This document shows, one piece after another, positions 58,408-64,000 of a DNA stretch of 64,000 nt (within the stretch, counting starts at the first letter, position 1; every line of letters begins with the position of its first letter). The translations under genes were made by a program, and so were the position numbers. Under the pieces are notes generated by a model. That model was not told the origin of the DNA. It saw nothing but the letters and a program-made list of their open reading frames with translations, and searched no databases. Origin of the DNA: Pampus argenteus (Eukaryota > Chordata > Actinopteri > Scombriformes > Stromateidae); the NCBI GenBank assembly GCA_036937835.1, contig CM072862.1, positions 21,655,001-21,719,000 of the forward strand, written 5' to 3'.

Positions 58408-61400
58408 CTGCTCGCACAAAAACATATACACACATAGATTTAAACTTTAAATCCAGCTGCTTTTTCTCCTCTCTACTGCATGCATGCATACATGTATCTA
58501 ACCTGTCCATGTGGATCAACCAGCAGCAGATGCCGCACGTTGGCTCCCTCCATACCACTGAGGACATACTGACCAGAGGCAGAGCTGCTCTCTCTGACCA
58601 AGAAATCCCCGCTGCAGGTGAGAAGAGACTCTGCCTGCTCTCTTCCTAACCTGGGATGAAGGACAGAAATTATAGCCTCCAAAATAACCATAAAGTTGAA
58701 TTACTTTAATATTGGAAAACAATTTCAACAAAAACTGAATGTTATAAATTCTGCAAAAGTATGATATTATAGCAGGGGTTTAATGTTTAGGTGTGCATAA
58801 TAATCTGGCAGTATGTTACCTGCCATGAAACCAGTCCTCCTCTTGGATCAGGTCCTGGATCCGTGTCTCAGACAGAGGAGCAAACAGTTCAGCACTGACC
58901 TCAGATTCTACTGACGGAGATACAATAGAAGAAGAAAATAAGAATACACCAGGGGAAGTGAGCGGGTTCAGATACTGTAACAACAAACATGGCTGCATTG
59001 ACAATGAAAAAGTCAACCAAGTAAAGTTGGAGTGGAGAAAAGAGCTCAACAAAAAAAAATCTAAGATGCTATCTTTCTTTCTTTTTTATTTGCTGCTATT
59101 AACAAACTACTGTTTTTCGATACAGCTGCTAGAAGTTGTAGTGGAGTTCTTGTTATGGGTGATAATTTCCATCTGGAGATCATTTATTCTGACCTCTAGT
59201 GTTTTGAAATGTGGTTTGAAGTTTGAACTAATGTTCAGTGTTTAGTTTAATTGAACCCTTACAGTCTGTTCAGGTCAATCTTAAACCAGTTTTATATTGA
59301 AGAGCAGTAAAAACACCCTAAACACCTTCCAGAGATTTAATGACATCTCCCACAATATATAATAAAATGGAAATATTCAGTGCGAGAGTGTTTGACTCGT
59401 ACTTATTAAATTCAAAAATCACCAGTCAAAAATGTTTTTTTGCATGCTTCACTTTTAATAAAGCTAATTGAAACCATGACGACAGTTGATGTTTACTTTG
59501 AATTCTAGTGTCCAGATCCGACAGTAAAAGGCACAGTTGTGTAGCGTGTGTGTCGTGTAGTCACATGTTGACATATTTCCAACTTGGAGGCCAGCAGTGT
59601 GTTGAAGATTTTTACCTGCAGGTGGAGCTGGAGTCTCTTCTGTGATGGAGCAGTTCTCATACTGTGAAACAGGCTGAGATAAACAAACCTGCAACAGCAC
59701 CAGATGAGTCATTCATACAAGACACAGAGACCTGTGCATGTGTGTGTGTGTGTATGTGTGTGTGTGTGTGTGTGTATGCACGTGTTTGTGTGCGAGACGT
59801 GTGCTCATCATAGGAAGGTTGCTGACTCAATTCCCTGACTGGTAGGATGATTTGCGGAAGTAAATATCAATGTTTGTGCTTCCCATATTACCAATCACTG
59901 AGGTGCCCTTAAGCAAAGCACTTAAATCTCAACTACCTCTGCTCAGTATCTGGTTAATCAGACTGAAATTAATCTGGGTTGCTTAGTGTGTAAATGTGCA
60001 TCAAGAGGTTTTTTTAACCCAGATTAAAAAAATGCAGAATGTGTTATGGTTATTCTAATTCACTCTTACCCTCTGTGTGCCGGCATCCTGTTCACTCTCT
60101 CCCGTTGTGATCCGCAGGTTCACTATTCCACCAGGAGGTGGTGACTTTCCTGGAATCACGTTATAGTAGTTTCGGTGTTCGTTGGCTTCACCTTCCTGTT
60201 TATCTTTCTGGTGTGTTGGTGGTGGTGGTGGTGTCTCCTCCGGGCTCCAGTTGCTGCAGATTCTCACTGCTGACCTACACACAGAAGAAGATAACATGAT
60301 AACATAATTCACATGGATATGTGCATTAAAAATAATTAAAAAACACAAGGTAGAGAAATGTGGGTTCCTTTAAATTTGAAGGATAAATCTGAACATGTGG
60401 ATATTACATTTGAACAGCAGGGACTGAGACAGGTAGGGTTGAAGCTAAAAATTATTTTCATTAAGAATTAATCTTCAAGTAATTTTCGTGATTAATCGAT
60501 TAATCATTGTGTTTATAAAATATTCTTCTATTATCCACTTCAAGCAAAGAAAGACAGCAAATCCTCAAACTCTTAAAGTTCTACATTTACATTTATATTC
60601 GAGACAGTGACACTGAAGTCCTGTTCAGATGGGTGAAACATACAGTCTATTCAAACGGGACATGTGACACTTTACCGTGTTGCATCACGCCAAAAAGGAT
60701 AACGAGACAGAAGGCTGACCTGGGATTAGTGGAGTGGAGCGACGGCGTGTGGCTGAGAAGTTGGCGAAAACGAGTCTCAAAAGCCTGACCGATGCTGTTG
60801 ATGACCTCACTGGCCCGACCCGGTGGACACTCCAGGATGTGACATGCTGACGGGGGAAAAAAAGATATGATCTGTCTATAATAACAACAACAGTAAAAGG
60901 TTGATTGTAGCCAGAAACCCCAGTTGATGCCCCCAGCTCATTATAATGAGCACAAAAATGTCTCTTACCTCTCTGGTTGACAAGGTCCTTAGCAACATAA
61001 GCAATATAATCTGCCATGTCCTGTAAACAAATTGAGAGTTTTTTTTTTAAGCATGATATAAATGTATTCTGACAGTGTTGTTGGGTAGCTGAGTTTATAA
61101 TCTGTACATCTGATGGGTTTAGTAGTCAGCCTTTTGATTAATCGTTTTTGGGTGGCAGCACATTTAATCATTAGAAAAAAACAAAGCAGACATTTCCAGT
61201 TAATGATCATCCATGTGTATCCTCTGTATTAATTAATTCTTTCCCTATCAGTGGTTCCCTGATACTAATACAAGAGTCAGCTGAATATGATTCACCGTGG
61301 AGCCTCAGTGGCAGATTTTAATTCCCCTCCTATCGTCCATGTGTCCGATCCAACTGAGCCGAGGCTTAAAGCACACTACAAGATTATTTGAGCTAATTAA

Positions 61401-62626
61401 TTAAACAGCGAGCTCTAATCCCGTCCATGGCTTTGCCAGGGTTGTGTTTCCCAGAGAGAGAGAGAGAAACAACTTCTCTGTTCTACCTAATCCTTGGCCG
61501 GTGCAGCCTAGCAGTGTCAACCTGGCAATGAAATCTCACAGTGTGTTCCCTGCAATAATGGACACGTGGCTGTTCAGACATTAAGAGAGCTGCATTGATT
61601 GATGACATTCATGCTACAGTACAGGAACTTTTAAACTCAGGATGAGTAACTCAAATTCTGTCACATGGAAGATAGGGGGAAATAGATAAGGGAAATAATT
61701 TTGAAACACACACACACGGCGAAGCGTATACTGTAGAGGCCTCAATGATTATATTAACAAAGGAAGGTTTTCATGATTTGTTCCTTGAGGCAGCCATTAT
61801 CTGTATGTGGTTCATCATCCCATGCAGTCGTGCTGTGTATCATCAGCGCAGGGCAAACGCTGGTGGACGGCAGAGAGAGCGGACCTCGCACGACCAATTA
61901 GAAGTACAGAAAGGATCAAGAGTCGGGGTAGGAAATAATTCAATCCTCCAAAAAAAAGGCAGCAAATCAAGCAGTAATCAAACTAAATCAAATTACGTGC
62001 TGTGTATGCGTGTGTGTGTGTGTGAGACAGAGTGCACATGCTATCCTGTTTGTGTCTCGGTTTGTCCAAGAACATGAACATATGTGTGCATATATACATA
62101 CGGGGTCTCCTCCCGAGGCAAATGAAATGGCCTGCATGGGGTGGTGGGCAATCTTCTGTGAAAGACAAGAGAGAAAACAATAGAGGAAGTTTTACACTAA
62201 ATGCCTCAATAATTCAGATGTGTGACACGTCAACAGTTAGAATTTAGTTAAAGGATGAGGCTGCTGATTTTCTATATCTTTTATATTGTTGACAAATCTT
62301 GAATGAACTTAGTATTGTGTGTGTTGCATTCATGAACAATGCTGTAAGTAGGATGAGTTCACTGTTGGTATGACTCTGCACATGAGAAAAATATATATAT
62401 AAAATGGTCAGCTTTATCCTTTTAGCGTGTTGAAGCTGTCACCTGTAAGGAAGAGGCAGCAATCAGAGTCATACTGTCTGTGGAGACAGTGAGGATGATC
62501 CTGCTCCCAGAAAACTGCAGGTTGATTTGACCCAGAACAGCAGACAGTCCCTTGAATGCAGGCTGACGACGACAAAAAAAATCACAGTGATTTCAGTTAG
62601 GTCTGTGTTTGATTGCATTTGCGTGT

Positions 62627-62661
<35 letters not shown>

Positions 62662-62754
62662 CGCGCGTGTGTGTGTGTGTGTGTGTGTGTTACCCTTTTA
62701 GTTTTCACTGCTGTCTTGGTGGATGTTCTCTCGCACAGTCTGCTGATTGCCTCT
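58285..62754 (-). CDS. shc4: Shc-family phosphotyrosine adaptor, Shc4-type (5'-truncated by window edge)
   Basis: Ten minus-strand exons join in frame (1,054 nt, 350 codons plus stop, first codon split). Shc adaptors bind phosphotyrosine on receptors through PTB and SH2 domains and recruit Grb2 through phosphorylated tyrosines in the CH1 linker, feeding Ras-MAPK signalling in the cytoplasm. Seen here: most of the PTB domain (FASGGDP, YVAKDLVNQR, CHILECPPGRA), a CH1 linker with YYN and YEN (both pYxN-type), a proline run, and a full SH2 domain with WFHGR and FLVRES. IPGKSPPPGGIV and YENC resemble SHC4 more than SHC1-3, and linkage to fbn1 agrees. The CH1 linker is short: no equivalent of the third site (Shc1 Tyr317) was found. 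The PTB start and any CH2 region are beyond the right edge. Confidence 0.85.
58503..58650 (-). CDS. shc4: shc4 exon: SH2 core
   Basis: 148 bases. GDFLVRESSSASGQYVLSGM includes the phosphotyrosine-binding arginine of FLVRES; HLLLVDPHGQ follows. Donor gttaga. Confidence 0.95.
58820..58910 (-). CDS. shc4: shc4 exon: end of CH1, start of SH2
   Basis: Ninety-one bases. An acidic segment (LSETRIQDLIQEEDWF) leads into WFHGR, the first SH2 strand. Donor gtaaca, acceptor gtcag. Confidence 0.92.
58911..59615 (-). other. shc4: shc4 intron within CH1
   Basis: A 705-bp intron. I looked for an extra CH1 exon with a YVN or YIN motif and saw none. Confidence 0.65.
59616..59688 (-). CDS. shc4: shc4 exon: CH1 with YEN motif
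   Basis: Seventy-three bases. VCLSQPVSQYENCSITEE; YEN fits the Grb2 SH2 ligand pattern pYxN, and YENC recalls human SHC4. Donor gtaaaa. Confidence 0.88.
59689..60069 (-). other. shc4: shc4 intron with GT microsatellite
   Basis: A 381-bp intron with a GT run at about 59,738-59,775. Confidence 0.8.
60070..60274 (-). CDS. shc4: shc4 exon: CH1 with YYN motif
   Basis: 205 bases. EETPPPPPTHQ (possible SH3 ligand), then HRNYYNVIPGKSPPPGG; the NYYN codons are at 60,160-60,171. This is the equivalent of the Shc1 Tyr239/240 Grb2 site. Donor gtaaga. Confidence 0.93.
60275..60719 (-). other. shc4: shc4 intron with family C repeat
   Basis: A 445-bp intron holding part of a family C repeat. Confidence 0.75.
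60435..60560 (+). repeat. Dispersed teleost repeat family C, copy 3 (partial)
   Basis: gggttgaagctaaaaattat, tttcat, aagaattaatcttcaag, then gattaatcgattaatcattg; the clearest family C 5' end in the window. Confidence 0.7.
60720..60846 (-). CDS. shc4: shc4 exon: PTB C-terminal helix
   Basis: 127 bases. CHILECPPGRASEVINSIG then QAFETRFRQLL, the long C-terminal helix of Shc PTB domains. Donor gtcagc. Confidence 0.94.
60969..61020 (-). CDS. shc4: shc4 exon: PTB strand
   Basis: Fifty-two bases. DMADYIAYVAKDLVNQR, matching the DYVAYVAKDPVNQR of Shc proteins. Donor gtaaga. Confidence 0.93.
61021..62101 (-). other. shc4: shc4 intron within PTB
   Basis: A 1,081-bp intron. The stretch 61,320-61,625 is repeat-poor, of balanced composition, and carries taattaattaaac; a candidate conserved non-coding element. 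Confidence 0.7.
62102..62155 (-). CDS. shc4: shc4 exon: PTB strand with FASGGDP
   Basis: Eighteen codons, phase 0-0. KIAHHPMQAISFASGGDP, the most diagnostic Shc PTB motif. Donor gtatgt. Confidence 0.95.
62443..62562 (-). CDS. shc4: shc4 exon: PTB central strands
   Basis: Forty codons, phase 0-0. LSAVLGQINLQFSGSRIILT, VSTDSMTLIAA, corresponding to the ILGRSNLKFAGMPITLTVST segment of Shc1. Donor gtgaca. Confidence 0.93.
62630..62691. repeat. (GT)n microsatellite at an shc4 donor
   Basis: Two GT runs split by tcgcgc, ending two bases from the donor at 62,692-62,693; read as CA on the gene strand. Confidence 0.95.
62694..62754 (-). CDS. shc4: shc4 exon: PTB (REAIS segment)
   Basis: Sixty-one bases, phase 2 in and phase 0 out. 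EAISRLCERTSTKTAVKTKR, aligning with the REAISLVCEAV helix of Shc PTB. The most 5' shc4 exon found. Confidence 0.88.
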
Positions 62755-64000
62755 CTGCATAACATGCAGGCACACACATATATAGACAAACACACACACA
62801 CAGGAATTATAAACATACACCAAAAATAGAGATACTACTACATTTCAAAAAAAGAGCACAAACATTATATTTGGACAAGTATGTTTGGGTTGTTTTATGA
62901 CCAAATAAAACCAAAAAACAAACATTACATACATCACAAACCCTATAGCCCTATATGCAGAGGTGGTACTCATCTAAACAATGAACTCTTACTTAGTTAA
63001 CAGTTAACATTCAAAACATGTGATTTAACTACCCTGCAATCTATAAAGTGGTTAAAAACAGCTCCACCTCGCCCAGCTGCAACAATAAAATGATGTTTAC
63101 ACACACAGGCATCCATAATAAAGATTTAATATTATAATTATATAATAATATAACACTGACAGGAGCCATTCTGCTGCATAATAAGTTTACAGCTGTAAGT
63201 ATATTTTGATGATGGCCCTATTTTTTTACTTTTAAGTTTGAATGCATGACTTTTACTTGTTATTATGGTGTCGCTACTTTTACCAAAGTAAATTACTTCT
63301 TCCATCACTCACAGCTTTAAACTTAATTACTCTAAGACTACATTTGCCATTTGAAATTATTGTTTAAAAAAATACAGACATCAGACCAAAAAATTCAAAA
63401 AAAAAAAGTAGCCTAAAAAGGATTAAAACAAAACATTGTTAATCTAAACAATCCTGATATATAATCTCATATTGAGGCTGTGATTCTACAGAGCTTTGCA
63501 GACTCTCTCTGACACTTGGGTCAGAGAGGTCAAAACACACCCCTCCGAATCACCCGCGCACACAAAAGTAGCATTTAGCTGTAAAGGAAGCAAGATTTAT
63601 TTCAAGGAAGCACTTTTCTTTTTCTTGAAAACAACTTGTATGTAATGGATTGAGGACTCTCTCCCTCTCTCTTAATAAGACTATGAGATATCATTCGGAG
63701 GAAATTCATCTAATTGGATTTTCTGACCCATCATTCAGCAGGGCTGTGGTGAACACACATGTGTGTTGTTTCATCCTGCGCTTGGATGTCAATATAAAAT
63801 AATCAGGAGAAAGCCCCGCTTTATGAAAAGTTATACATTTAATTTGATTTCCCGCTCTGAAACACTTTTTAAATAGGCCACACATGTCTTGCTGAATTCA
63901 GTCAAAGTGTTTTCCTCGTTTTCTTTTTCTTCTTTTTCTTTTTCCCATGCATGTGCAAAAATCAGCTCCACTTGTGCATCGATTTATTTTGAGTCCATCT
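62755..64000 (-). other. shc4: shc4 intron (partial) with dispersed repeat
   Basis: No exon with the expected PTB start (YLVRYMGC-like) seen up to the window edge, so the upstream shc4 exons lie outside. Contains a family B repeat. Confidence 0.65.
62955..63310 (+). repeat. Dispersed teleost repeat family B, copy 2
   Basis: Starts cagaggtggtactcat, contains gtggttaaaaacagctccac and gcccagctgcaacaataaaa, gagccattctgctgcataat and gaatgcatgacttttacttg, and ends ttacttcttccatcac, the boundaries expected for this teleost family. Confidence 0.75.

Noticed and set aside
58911..59245. 95-codon plus-strand frame over an shc4 intron
   Set aside because: Overlaps the opposite strand of an shc4 exon and has no domain; hydrophobic T-rich composition explains its length.

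Overview
The window is a piece of a ray-finned (teleost-type) fish nuclear genome. The evidence is the compact introns (many of 78-130 bp), abundant dinucleotide microsatellites, several dispersed repeats typical of teleosts, and two vertebrate multi-exon genes. I see no bacterial, viral or organellar features. Both genes lie on the minus strand, so their 5' ends are at high coordinates.

Region 1 (about 349-46,150): a nearly complete fibrillin gene, best called fbn1. Sixty coding exons could be placed with canonical splice sites; one intron uses a GC donor. They join in one frame into 7,615 coding bases (2,538 codons plus one base). In order they encode a signal peptide, a furin-type site, the N-terminal unique domain, EGF1-3, hybrid domain 1, cbEGF1-2, TB1, a Pro/Gly-rich linker, EGF4, cbEGF3-6, TB2, cbEGF7-9, hybrid 2, cbEGF10, TB3, cbEGF11-22, TB4 with an RGD, cbEGF23-24, TB5, cbEGF25-31, TB6, cbEGF32-36, TB7 and cbEGF37-39. 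The last four cbEGF domains and the C-terminal domain lie beyond the left edge. The exon-to-domain layout matches human FBN1 one for one.

Region 2 (about 46,150-57,700): intergenic DNA with no gene I can support. It holds a decayed L2-type LINE fragment, copies of teleost dispersed repeats, long microsatellites including a 155-bp GATA array, and a 13-bp palindrome.

Region 3 (58,285-62,754): the last ten exons of an Shc-family adaptor gene, best called shc4. They encode most of the PTB domain, a short CH1 linker with YYN and YEN tyrosine motifs, and a complete SH2 domain with FLVRES. The 5' exons are beyond the right edge. FBN1 and SHC4 also lie in the same order and orientation on human chromosome 15, which supports both names, but CEP152, which separates them in human, is missing from the interval here.

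The two genes do not work in one pathway: fibrillin is an extracellular microfibril protein and Shc4 is a cytoplasmic phosphotyrosine adaptor. Their linkage is conserved synteny. I found no undescribed biological system. The points most worth a second look are the paralogue-mosaic character of the fibrillin, the missing CEP152, the GC-AG intron, microsatellites built into splice sites, and a MITE-like insert flanked by unusually long direct repeats.
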